NCBI GenBank assembly: GCA_011046405.1
Contig: DSAR01000226.1
Span: forward strand, 1 to 12,415
Direction: 5' to 3'
DNA: 12,415 bases
Source: Chloroflexota bacterium
GTDB taxonomy: Bacteria; Chloroflexota; Anaerolineae; B4-G1
The notes beneath the pieces were generated by a model. That model made no database searches. It was not told the origin of the DNA and saw nothing but the letters and a program-made list of their open reading frames with translations. Within the stretch, counting starts at the first letter, position 1; each line of letters opens with the position of its first letter. A program made the translations under genes and the position numbers. Positions 5,916 to 12,415 of the stretch are shown here, one piece after another.

Positions 5916-7348
5916 CCGAATACGTTGATTACCTAATTATGCATGGCCATCTCTTCACCATGCGAGGGGAAGGGGTAGGGTGCGTGGCCGATGGAGCCGT
6001 GGCCATCGCTGGCGACTGTATCGTGGGCGTGGGGCCAACCGACGATCTACTCGAACGCTTCACGGTCGGGGAGACCATCGACGCCAGCGACCAGGCCGTG
6101 TTGCCCGGCCTGATCGACGCGCACATGCACGCCCGGTGGGCAGTGGCGCGTGGGGTCGCCCAGGACGTCACTCACTGGATGCAGCGCGCCCTGGCTCCTT
6201 ATGCCCGCCACATGACGCCAGCAGCGGCAATGGCCGGGACTCGATTGAATACGCTAGAGGCCATCAAAGCAGGCACCACGACCTTCGTGGAGTACGCAAA
6301 ACCGGCGCCAGGATGGGCGGCCTTTTTCGCCCAAGTCGGCGTCCGCGCCCGGCTGACGCCGACCATCAACGCGCTCCCGCCCGGTGGCATGGCCGGGTGG
6401 CGGATGGGAGATCTGTACCCACTGGATTCATCGGTCGCCGAGCGGGACATCGAGGCCGCCCAGGCGCTGGCCCGCGATTGGCACGGCGCAGCCGATGGGC
6501 GGATCACGGTGATGTTTGGCCCCCAGGCCCCCGACATGCTCTCCCGCGAGCACTTGCTGAAGATCAAACGGCTGGCCGACCGGGACGGCTTGATGATTCA
6601 TATGCACGTGGCCCAGGGCGACCGGGAGATCGAGCAGATGCTCCAGCGTTACGGCCAACGGACGCCGGCATACCTGGAAGAGATCGGCTACCTGGATCGG
6701 CAACTGTTGGCCGTTCACCTCACTGAGGCCACCGACGAGGAGGCGGCCCTCGTCGCCCGGCGCGGCGCGAGCATGGCCCTTTGCTCGGGCAGCATCGGCG
6801 TCATCGACGGGATCGTCCCCCCGGCCCGCGCTTTTCGCGACGCGGGCGGCCGGGTGGCGTTGGGTTCCGACCAGACCAGCGGCAACAATTGCGCCAATCT
6901 TTTCAACGAGATGAAGTTGACGGCCCTGTTCAACAAGATCAAATACCGGGACCCGACCGTTATGCCCGCATGGGAGGTGTTGCGGATGGCCACCATCGAG
7001 GGGGCATGGGCCATTGGCCTGGGCGAGCAGATCGGTTCGCTGGAGGTGGGCAAACAGGCCGACCTGATCCTGGTCGATCTGACCGCGCCTAACCTGTCAC
7101 CGGTGCTGAATACGCCGATCCGCAACGTGGTGCCCAACCTGGTCTACGCTGCCAGCGGACATGAGGTCCAGACGTCGATGGTGGCGGGCCGGATCCTGAT
7201 GCGCGATCGAGAGGTCCTGGTCGCCGACGAGCGGGCGATCCGGGCCGAGACCCAGATAGAGGCAGAGGCGCTGGCCCGGCGCGTCGCCGCCGATCCGGTG
7301 CACGGGGGGATGGCGCTACTGACGGCAATGGAAGCCGGACAGTTGTAG
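5912..7348 (+). CDS. Metal-dependent amidohydrolase, MTA/SAH deaminase-chlorohydrolase type
   Basis: The product has 478 residues from ATG 5912, chosen because AGGGG (5900-5904) lies 7 nt upstream and family similarity starts at once (MTEYVDYLIMHGHLFTM). A longer reading from TTG 5774 adds 46 non-family residues. The fold is a small beta-sandwich plus TIM barrel. Metal ligands expected for this group are visible: PGLIDAHMHA (H71, H73), IHMHVAQ (H232), AVHL (H269) and GSDQTSGNN (D320). The C-terminal IGSLEVGKQADLILVDL closes the sandwich. Related enzymes deaminate or dechlorinate purine- or triazine-like substrates (MtaD, SsnA, AtzA/TrzN). The Glu expected three residues after H232 is Gln235 here, so the reaction should not be assumed to be adenosine-type deamination. 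The substrate is unknown. It stands alone after a decayed region, and a promoter for the next gene lies just downstream. Confidence 0.88.
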   Translation: MTEYVDYLIMHGHLFTMRGEGVGCVADGAVAIAGDCIVGVGPTDDLLERFTVGETIDASDQAVLPGLIDAHMHARWAVARGVAQDVTHWMQRALAPYARHMTPAAAMAGTRLNTLEAIKAGTTTFVEYAKPAPGWAAFFAQVGVRARLTPTINALPPGGMAGWRMGDLYPLDSSVAERDIEAAQALARDWHGAADGRITVMFGPQAPDMLSREHLLKIKRLADRDGLMIHMHVAQGDREIEQMLQRYGQRTPAYLEEIGYLDRQLLAVHLTEATDEEAALVARRGASMALCSGSIGVIDGIVPPARAFRDAGGRVALGSDQTSGNNCANLFNEMKLTALFNKIKYRDPTVMPAWEVLRMATIEGAWAIGLGEQIGSLEVGKQADLILVDLTAPNLSPVLNTPIRNVVPNLVYAASGHEVQTSMVAGRILMRDREVLVADERAIRAETQIEAEALARRVAADPVHGGMALLTAMEAGQL

Positions 7349-7380
7349 GGGGCAGGCCCACATCGAACCTCAGAGGTGGC

Positions 7381-7409
7381 TTGAGATTATCCCAACTTTC
7401 GGGTATCAT
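7381..7409 (+). promoter_or_regulatory. Sigma70-like promoter ahead of the metallopeptidase gene
   Basis: TTGAGA (7381-7386) and TATCAT (7404-7409) are each one mismatch from the -35 and -10 consensus, with the optimal 17-bp spacer. Transcription would start near 7416, giving a leader of about 65 nt before the start codon at 7483. It lies in the 134-bp gap after the amidohydrolase and would drive the metallopeptidase and PhzF genes. Confidence 0.6.
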
Positions 7410-7482
7410 GAAGGTCGAGAATCACGCGGCAAGAAGATGACCTGAGCAAGGAACATCTGACTATTTTGCAGGAGGTATGAGA

Positions 7483-8184
7483 ATGCTCTATCGATTTGAT
7501 CCTATGTACTGGATGATCAGTCTGCCGGCACTGATTTTGGCCTTGGCGGCCCAGGCGTGGGTGCGCTCGTCATATAAAAAATATCTGCAGGTGCGGAACG
7601 CGGCGGGTATGACCGGGCGCGAGGCCGCGCAACACCTGATGCGGTCGGCGGGATTACAGTTGCGCGTCGAGCGCGCTCAAGGCCAACTCTCTGACCACTA
7701 CGATCCGCGCAACGACGTCTTGCGGCTTTCGGATGGCGTCGCGAATCGCGCATCGGTGGCCTCCGTGGCAATTGTGGCTCACGAGCTGGGCCACGCACTC
7801 CAGGATGCCAATGCCTATATGCCGCTGCGCCTGCGTTCTGGGCTGGTGCCTATGGTCAACTTCACCTCATGGCTGGGGCCAATTCTTTTTATCGTGGGAC
7901 TATGGCTCAATGTCTTCGAGCTGGCACTCGTGGGTGTTATAATCTTCTCTGGAGCGGTGCTCTTCGCGCTGGTGACCCTGCCGGTAGAGATCAACGCCAG
8001 TCGTCGCGCGATGCAGATGTTAGATCAGAGCGGCCTCCTGCGGGGCGAGGAAGAGCGCAAAGGCGCGCGACGCATCCTCTCGGCGGCGGCGCTCACCTAC
8101 GTCGCGGCGCTGGCGCAGTCTGTCTCGACCCTGCTCTACTATCTTCTACTGCTCAACAATCGGGGTTCTCGGCGGCGACGTTGA
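7483..8184 (+). CDS. Membrane zinc metallopeptidase, YugP type
   Basis: I place the start at ATG 7483, 7 nt after GGAGG (7471-7475). The in-frame ATG at 7477 is only 1 nt from the same site. The 233-residue product has an N-terminal membrane helix (about 11-28), a soluble part with LSDHYDPRNDVLRLSDGV, the metal-binding HExxH as HELGH at 100-104 (AIVAHELGHALQDA), a hydrophobic pair of helices (about 130-165) and LPVEINASRRA, whose Glu169 is the likely third zinc ligand. A last hydrophobic stretch (about 200-224) precedes a basic tail. This is the order seen in YugP-like neutral zinc metallopeptidases (Zn_peptidase_2), integral membrane proteins of poorly known substrate. It is followed by the PhzF gene after 40 bp, so the two probably share the upstream promoter. 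Confidence 0.93.
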   Translation: MLYRFDPMYWMISLPALILALAAQAWVRSSYKKYLQVRNAAGMTGREAAQHLMRSAGLQLRVERAQGQLSDHYDPRNDVLRLSDGVANRASVASVAIVAHELGHALQDANAYMPLRLRSGLVPMVNFTSWLGPILFIVGLWLNVFELALVGVIIFSGAVLFALVTLPVEINASRRAMQMLDQSGLLRGEEERKGARRILSAAALTYVAALAQSVSTLLYYLLLLNNRGSRRRR

Positions 8185-8224
8185 TGATCTGACGATTGTC
8201 CTTCTTAGTTGGCAGGAGGCGACG

Positions 8225-9148
8225 ATGAAAGCATACCGTTTCGTTCAAGTAGACGTTTTCACCCATATCCCCTTCGGCGGGAACCCCCTGGCCGTATTCC
8301 CCGAGGCAGAAGGATTGACGAACGAGGATATGCAACGCCTGGCCCAGGAGATGAACCTCTCGGAGACGACCTTCGTGCTCCCTGCCCAGACGGCGGAGGC
8401 TGACTTCAAGGTCCGTATCTTCACCCCGGCGGCCGAACTCCCCTTCGCCGGACATCCAGTGATCGGCACCCACTGGACGCTGGCCCACCTGGGGCGTGTG
8501 CCGTTACAGGAACCGCTAACCCAGGTCCGTTTCGAGTTAGGGGTCGGTGTGCTGGCCGCCGATCTGCACGTCAGCGATGCTCAGGTCACGCGGGTGGTCA
8601 TGACCCAGGCTCGCCCCCAATTCCTCACCCACCTGGAGGACGTCACGGACCTGGCCACAGGGCTCGGGCTGCCGCCGGAGGCGATCACCGACACAAATCT
8701 GCCGGTGCAGATCGTCTCGACCGGGGTGCCACAAATGATGGTGCCAGTCCGCTCGCTGGCCGAGGTGCAGGCGATGGATGCCAACAAGCTCAACACCGGC
8801 GTGCTCAACGAGGTCTGCCGACAACTGGACACCGAGTGTGTGATGGTCTTCACATTCGAGACGGAGCAGGCCGCGTCCACGGTCCACGTGCGAATGTTCG
8901 CACCACTGCTCGGTGTCCCTGAAGACCCCGCCACCGGCAGCGCCAATGGAGCGCTGGGCGCCTACCTGGTCCATCACCGGGCTGTGACGGTAACCGAGCC
9001 GAGCACACACATCATCAGCGAACAAGGGGCCGAGATGGGACGCCCCAGCACCATCTACGTCGAAGTCGATAGCCAGGGCGAGACGAGCGGCGCCGTACGC
9101 GTGGGGGGAGAGGTCGTCGCAATCGCTGAGGGGACCATCCGTTTCTAA
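8225..9148 (+). CDS. PhzF family isomerase/epimerase-like protein
   Basis: The product has 307 residues, the usual length, from ATG 8225 with AGGAGG (8214-8219) 5 nt upstream. PhzF proteins have two similar diaminopimelate-epimerase-like halves with the active site between them. Visible signatures are VDVFTHIPFGGNPLAVF at the N-terminus, EMNLSETTFVLP with the catalytic-type Glu47, ELPFAGHPVIGT (71-82), and EDPATGSANGALGAYL with Asp234 in the second half. PhzF itself isomerises a dihydroanthranilate intermediate of phenazine synthesis, but no other phz gene is here. Most genomic PhzF-like proteins have unknown substrates, so I do not infer phenazine production. It is probably the second gene after the YugP-like peptidase. 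Its TAA overlaps the stop codon of the opposing gene. Confidence 0.93.
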   Translation: MKAYRFVQVDVFTHIPFGGNPLAVFPEAEGLTNEDMQRLAQEMNLSETTFVLPAQTAEADFKVRIFTPAAELPFAGHPVIGTHWTLAHLGRVPLQEPLTQVRFELGVGVLAADLHVSDAQVTRVVMTQARPQFLTHLEDVTDLATGLGLPPEAITDTNLPVQIVSTGVPQMMVPVRSLAEVQAMDANKLNTGVLNEVCRQLDTECVMVFTFETEQAASTVHVRMFAPLLGVPEDPATGSANGALGAYLVHHRAVTVTEPSTHIISEQGAEMGRPSTIYVEVDSQGETSGAVRVGGEVVAIAEGTIRF

Positions 9149-9630
9149 CGATCCCAGACTTCGAAGGTCTGGTATTCCAGGATCAACCCCCAGTCTTCGG
9201 CCACGGGAATGTAAGTTTCCAGCACTTCCTCGCCGTGATAGCTTTGATAGATGCCACTCTCCGTCTGGCCCGCCAGCACGTCCTGAGTCGCCGGCGTGTC
9301 GATCTGGTAAGCCGAGTAGAAGGTTTCCTCCTCGGCCCCCTCTCGGGCTTCTTCCCAGAAGCGCGCTTCGGTCAGCAGGTAGCCCTCGCGATCGATGAGG
9401 TAAGCGTCCCTGGTTTCACTCTCCCTCGTCCCCTGCAGGACCTCAACGACGTAGGGGGTTTGGACCGGAATCAGGGATGCGCCGAGAATCTCACCGTCGT
9501 CCGATAGAACCGGCGCGGAAAAGGCAACGTCGGGCAGGCCGGTGACGACCGATAGCTCGATGTCCGTGTAGTAGGTCTCGCCTTGATACATCGTGGACTC
9601 AAACCAGGGCATGGCGGAAAGATCGACCAC
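9145..9630 (-). CDS. dCache-like sensor domain fragment, no membrane anchor (possibly truncated)
   Basis: The product has 161 residues if started at GTG 9630. The frame is open only a further 36 nt upstream to a TAG, with no better start and no clear ribosome binding site. The sequence matches the membrane-distal and proximal halves of a dCache extracytoplasmic ligand-binding domain: MPWFESTMYQGETYYTDIELSVVTGLPDVAFSAPV, then DAYLIDREGYLL, then ESGIYQSYHGEEVLETYIPVAEDWGLILEY. A normal dCache receptor has an N-terminal membrane helix and about 100 more residues before this, and a second membrane helix plus a signalling domain after it. All are missing. It ends right where the second helix would begin, with its stop overlapping that of phzF. 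It lies 56 bp downstream of the hybrid kinase in the same direction, so it may be a third gene of that operon or the remnant of a deleted receptor. Confidence 0.65.
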   Translation of the reverse strand: MVDLSAMPWFESTMYQGETYYTDIELSVVTGLPDVAFSAPVLSDDGEILGASLIPVQTPYVVEVLQGTRESETRDAYLIDREGYLLTEARFWEEAREGAEEETFYSAYQIDTPATQDVLAGQTESGIYQSYHGEEVLETYIPVAEDWGLILEYQTFEVWDR

Positions 9631-9686
9631 GCCCCACTCTCTCTTACATGAAAAAACGGGCGCCTAATGGATCCAGCGGTGCTTGA

Positions 9687-11840
9687 TCAGTCCAGGAGTG
9701 CCTTCAAATCAGCCCGCGTGTAGGGTTTCAAAACGATATCCCGAATTCCCAGGGGCATCAACGCCATCGTGCGCTCCACCCGCAGGCTAGAGGCCACCAC
9801 GAAGGTCCTATCATTGACCCCCGCCGATTTCAAGCGCTTCAAGGCCGCTTTCACGTCCGCCAGGGCCAATACGTTATCCACCAAAATCAGGTCAAACCGC
9901 CCCACGCCAGACAGTTCGATGATCGAGCGTTCCACCTTGTTGCCCGCCTCTGTCAACACCTCGGTCACGAACTGGCTCCAACGATCGTCGTCATCGATCA
10001 ACAGGATCGACCTATCGCTGGGCAACTCCACGGATTTCAGCCGACCATCATATACCGGGACTTTCAATTCGAACATTGCGCCGTCGTCAGGGTGGTCGGC
10101 AGCCGAGATCTCTCCATCTGTCTGCTTCATAATTTGCACACACGCCGATAGCCCCAGCCCTGCGTGAGAGACGCCCTTGCTCGTGTAGAAGGCCGCCCAG
10201 ATCTTTTCCATCTCCTCCGCCGGTATCCCCGGGCCATTATCGATCACGCGCACAGCCACGTACTGGTCATTCTCCTCGTCGGGCGCTATCTCGACCCGGA
10301 TGCGCGGTTGCTCCACGTCCTCCGTCGCCTCCATCGCATTCTTGAAGACGTAACCAAAGGCCCGGGCCAGTTGTGTCGTATCGGCCACGATCAATGGCAG
10401 GTCTGGGGCCACGTCATACGTCACGATATTCGGCGGGATATCCATCGAAACGGCCACATCTCTGACTACGTCGTCGATCATCGCCGGGCGAGGCTTTTCT
10501 TCGCGGGCCGGCCCGATCAGATGCTCCTGCACCGACACGATCAAACTGGCGCTGTCGTCAATCGTATCGAGATCTTCCTGCATCGACGCGAGCAGATCAG
10601 GGTCAACCCCCGACAGACTCAGCAAATCATCGCGCAGTAAATCGACGCTGGTGGAGATGGGCAGGGCTTTGTTGCCGATCCAGTGGATCGCTGCCAGTGT
10701 GGAGGTCGCCAGGGCCTCGAAGGTCTTGGTTCGCAACAACTCGGCGTGAGCGGCCTCCAGTTCCTCCAATAATTGGGCATTGCTGATGGCCACGGCCAGA
10801 TGATCGGCCATGGCCTGCAAAGAACTGACGTCCTCGTCGCTAAAAGCCGCCTCCTCGATGCTCTGCACGGTCACAGCGCCAATAGCTCTATCTCCCACGA
10901 TCAGGGGCAGCGCCATTTCTGACCGCGTGAAGGGTAAGGCGGGGTTCTTGAAGTGCACCGGTTCCTCGCCCACGTCCAGGGCGATGCGCGCCTTACGTTG
11001 TTCGATACTCGCGCCGATCATCGAGTGGCCTCCAATGGCCAGTTTATGTCCCTTGGCGATCATCGAAGCGCCGGCATCGCCGCGACCGGCCCGCAGCACG
11101 GCCCATTCCCGGCTCTCGTCGACCAGGAACACACCCGCGTAGTAGAATCCGTATGCGTCACAGATGATGTCCACCGTCTTATGCAAAAGTTTGTCCAGTT
11201 CCAGGATCGAGGTCACGTCTCGCCCCACCTGGGCGGCCGCTTCTAGCAGCCGGGCTCGCCGCTCGGCCCGCGCCAGCAGCTTTTGATTCTCCGTGTGCAA
11301 ATGCGCGTTGCGAATCGCGACGGCCAACTGGTCGGCCATGGTCTGCAAAACGGTGATGTCATCCTCGGTGAAGGCGGCCTCTGCGGTGCTCTGAACCGTG
11401 ACCGCGCCGATGACGTCATCCCCCACGATCAAGGGCAAGGCCATCTCTGAACGGGTATCCGGCAGATGCGGGTTTTTGAAGTGAACCGGTTCTTCCCCGA
11501 CGTCCAACGCGATGAGCGCCTTGCGCTGGCCCGTTGCAACGCCAATCATCGAGTGGCCGTCGACCTTCAACTTGTGGCCAGCCGCGATCATCGCCTCGCC
11601 AGACTTGCCCCGTCCAGAGCGCAAGACTGCCCACTCTCCGGTCTCGTCGATCAGGAACACCCCGGCATAGTAGAATCCAAATTCATCGCAGATGATATCC
11701 ACCGTCTGGTCCAGGAGCAAATCCTGGTCCAGGATCGACGTGACGCCCCGGCCCACCTTGGCGGCGGCCTGGAGCAATTTGGCGCGTCGCTCGGCGAGTT
11801 TTACGTTATCTTGCTCTTGCATAGTCAGATCCTCGCTCAT
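9687..11840 (-). CDS. Cytosolic hybrid sensor histidine kinase: GAF-GAF-HisKA-HATPase-REC
   Basis: The product has 717 residues and no membrane segment. Two GAF domains (about 17-184 and 193-360) are near copies, each with a coiled linker starting ERRA. The DHp helix has H386 in AIHWIGNKALPI, the likely phosphorylated His. The ATPase domain shows FKNAMEA (N501), DNGPGIP (534-540), FYTSKG and GLGLS (561-565). The C-terminal receiver has acidic residues 616-619, the phospho-acceptor Asp655 in LILVDN, Ser684 and Lys705. GAF domains bind small ligands or chromophores, but no bilin-type Cys lies at a conserved place I can recognise. It follows the response regulator by 6 bp, so both are one operon. 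ATG 11840 lacks a good ribosome binding site, while ATG 11822 (Met7) has GAGG 8 nt upstream and may be the true start. Likely role: an intracellular signal sensed by GAF and passed by phosphorelay to a receiver. Confidence 0.93.
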   Translation of the reverse strand: MSEDLTMQEQDNVKLAERRAKLLQAAAKVGRGVTSILDQDLLLDQTVDIICDEFGFYYAGVFLIDETGEWAVLRSGRGKSGEAMIAAGHKLKVDGHSMIGVATGQRKALIALDVGEEPVHFKNPHLPDTRSEMALPLIVGDDVIGAVTVQSTAEAAFTEDDITVLQTMADQLAVAIRNAHLHTENQKLLARAERRARLLEAAAQVGRDVTSILELDKLLHKTVDIICDAYGFYYAGVFLVDESREWAVLRAGRGDAGASMIAKGHKLAIGGHSMIGASIEQRKARIALDVGEEPVHFKNPALPFTRSEMALPLIVGDRAIGAVTVQSIEEAAFSDEDVSSLQAMADHLAVAISNAQLLEELEAAHAELLRTKTFEALATSTLAAIHWIGNKALPISTSVDLLRDDLLSLSGVDPDLLASMQEDLDTIDDSASLIVSVQEHLIGPAREEKPRPAMIDDVVRDVAVSMDIPPNIVTYDVAPDLPLIVADTTQLARAFGYVFKNAMEATEDVEQPRIRVEIAPDEENDQYVAVRVIDNGPGIPAEEMEKIWAAFYTSKGVSHAGLGLSACVQIMKQTDGEISAADHPDDGAMFELKVPVYDGRLKSVELPSDRSILLIDDDDRWSQFVTEVLTEAGNKVERSIIELSGVGRFDLILVDNVLALADVKAALKRLKSAGVNDRTFVVASSLRVERTMALMPLGIRDIVLKPYTRADLKALLD
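10761..11792 (-). repeat. Tandem duplication of GAF-linker module within the kinase
   Basis: Residues 17-184 and 193-360 align without large gaps at an offset of 176 residues (528 bp). Long blocks are shared exactly or nearly so: VDIICD, GFYYAGVFL, EWAVLR, GHSMIG, ALDVGEEPVHFKNP, RSEMALPLIVG and IGAVTVQS. The DNA copies have diverged at many third positions, so the duplication is not brand new, but the domains are much closer to each other than unrelated GAF pairs usually are. Confidence 0.85.
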
Positions 11841-11846
11841 TCGCTT

Positions 11847-12257
11847 TTACTCGCTTTCATCCAGAATATCGTTCACGATATCGAGCAATTCCGCCTCTCG
11901 TCCCTTGACGAAATAAGCCCGGGCGCCTCGTTTGACCGCTTCCTTCGCCCGTTCGACCTCGTCGAACGCAGTGAGCACGACGACCGGCAAGTCGTCGTCC
12001 AACTCCAGGAGTTTGCTCAGTAATTTCAGGCCAGCGTTGGCGTCCTCCACGCCCTCGAAATTGGGCATGTTCAAATCCAATATCGCGATGTCGAAAGGGC
12101 CTTCCTCCTCATCCTCCAGGGCCTCCTCGAACAAGGCCAGCCCTCCACTTACATCCTCGGCCGTATCCACGTCGAAACCGGCTCGAAATAGCGTCTTCTC
12201 CATACTACGCCGGACCAGGCGCTCGTCGTCTACCAATAGTATTCTCGCATCGGCCAT
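11847..12257 (-). CDS. Stand-alone receiver-domain response regulator (CheY/Spo0F-like)
   Basis: Start chosen at ATG 12257: AAGGAAG (12266-12272 on the minus strand) lies 8 nt upstream, whereas the GTG at 12266 overlaps that site. The product has 136 residues (139 with the GTG). Residue numbers here count from the GTG. A single REC domain has acidic residues D13-D14, phospho-acceptor D64 in ILDLNMP, T99 in VVLTAFDE and K121 in YFVKG. A slightly long acidic loop (EDEEEGPF, and EGVEDANAG after the Asp) is unusual but compatible with the fold. There is no DNA-binding or enzymatic output domain, so it probably works as a phosphorelay intermediate or through protein contacts. It is the first gene of the leftward operon, 6 bp before the hybrid kinase, its likely partner. 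Confidence 0.93.
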   Translation of the reverse strand: MADARILLVDDERLVRRSMEKTLFRAGFDVDTAEDVSGGLALFEEALEDEEEGPFDIAILDLNMPNFEGVEDANAGLKLLSKLLELDDDLPVVVLTAFDEVERAKEAVKRGARAYFVKGREAELLDIVNDILDESE

Positions 12258-12325
12258 CACATACACTTCCTTTCCAAATGATTTCTATCGCATTACAATT
12301 AGGGCTTACGCAGTTGAAAGAAGTG

Positions 12326-12413
12326 GGACGCAGATGACGCTCCTGCGGAGCGGATGCAGACTTCCGCAGATAAAGACTCAAAAATCAGCGTTTATCCGCG
12401 TTTTTCTGCGTCC
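12326..12413. repeat. Structured intergenic element bounded by 9-bp inverted repeats
   Basis: GGACGCAGA (12326-12334) and TCTGCGTCC (12405-12413) are perfect inverted repeats enclosing 70 bp with more symmetry. GCTCC-TGC-GGAGC (12339-12351) is a perfect small hairpin. CGCAGATAAA (12365-12374) pairs with TTTATCCGCG (12391-12400) with one mismatch. TGCGGA (12344-12349) can pair with TCCGCA (12363-12368). No coding frame is evident. The layout is that of a dispersed, non-autonomous intergenic repeat (MITE- or REP-like) upstream of the response regulator. The window ends 2 bp later, so its full extent is unknown. Confidence 0.6.
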
Positions 12414-12415
12414 AA

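Noticed and set aside
8225..9148. Part of a phenazine biosynthesis cluster
   Set aside because: Only a PhzF-like gene is present. The family is widespread outside phenazine pathways, and no other phz gene lies nearby.
9640..9686. GGCGCC palindrome followed by a T-run on the minus strand after the kinase stop, as a terminator
   Set aside because: The stem is only the 6-bp palindrome with no loop, so it cannot form a usual hairpin. I could not support a terminator.
12267..12325. Promoter for the leftward two-component operon
   Set aside because: Candidate hexamers on the minus strand match the consensus poorly or have wrong spacing. A promoter must exist in or beyond this stretch, but I cannot place it.

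Overview
The window looks like bacterial chromosome with a GC content of roughly 60 percent and a mix of housekeeping and accessory genes. The gene set suggests a Chloroflexota (Anaerolineae-like) bacterium. The pointers are a GAF-GAF histidine kinase with an H-box of the HWIGNKA type, the remnant of a large membrane glycosyltransferase-like protein with a C-terminal beta-sandwich, and short degenerate intergenic repeats. This assignment is an inference from style; no marker gene here was checked against a database.

Left part (1-4715, + strand): the 3' end of ftsY (signal recognition particle receptor), prfB (release factor 2, with a textbook programmed +1 frameshift at an in-frame UGA), an uncharacterised coiled-coil/GRAM-like/zinc-ribbon protein with a 4-residue repeat tract, and tilS (tRNA-Ile lysidine synthetase). 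They run in one direction with short gaps, as expected of a translation and protein-targeting operon. Tandem repeats recur here: 8-bp units before prfB, 12-bp units in the third gene, and seven 18-bp units inside the tilS C-terminal domain.

Middle part (4716-5911): a decayed region. It holds a pseudogene that seems to keep the start, the first membrane segment (in another frame) and the C-terminal domain of a membrane glycosyltransferase-like protein. About 450 bp without a convincing gene follow.

Right-centre part (5912-9148, + strand): a metal-dependent amidohydrolase of the MTA/SAH deaminase-chlorohydrolase type whose expected catalytic Glu is Gln. After a good sigma70-like promoter come a membrane zinc metallopeptidase (YugP type) and a PhzF-family isomerase-like protein, probably co-transcribed.

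Right part (9145-12266, - strand): a two-component cassette transcribed leftward. It has a REC-only response regulator, a soluble GAF-GAF-histidine kinase-REC hybrid, and a fragment of a dCache sensor domain lacking its membrane anchors. The last 90 bases of the window hold a structured repeat bounded by 9-bp inverted repeats, probably a dispersed intergenic element.

I did not find a clearly new defence or biosynthetic system. The strongest unusual signal is the 18-bp minisatellite inside tilS, which has a 17/18 match to a perfect hairpin about 0.6 kb upstream in the same gene but in another reading frame.
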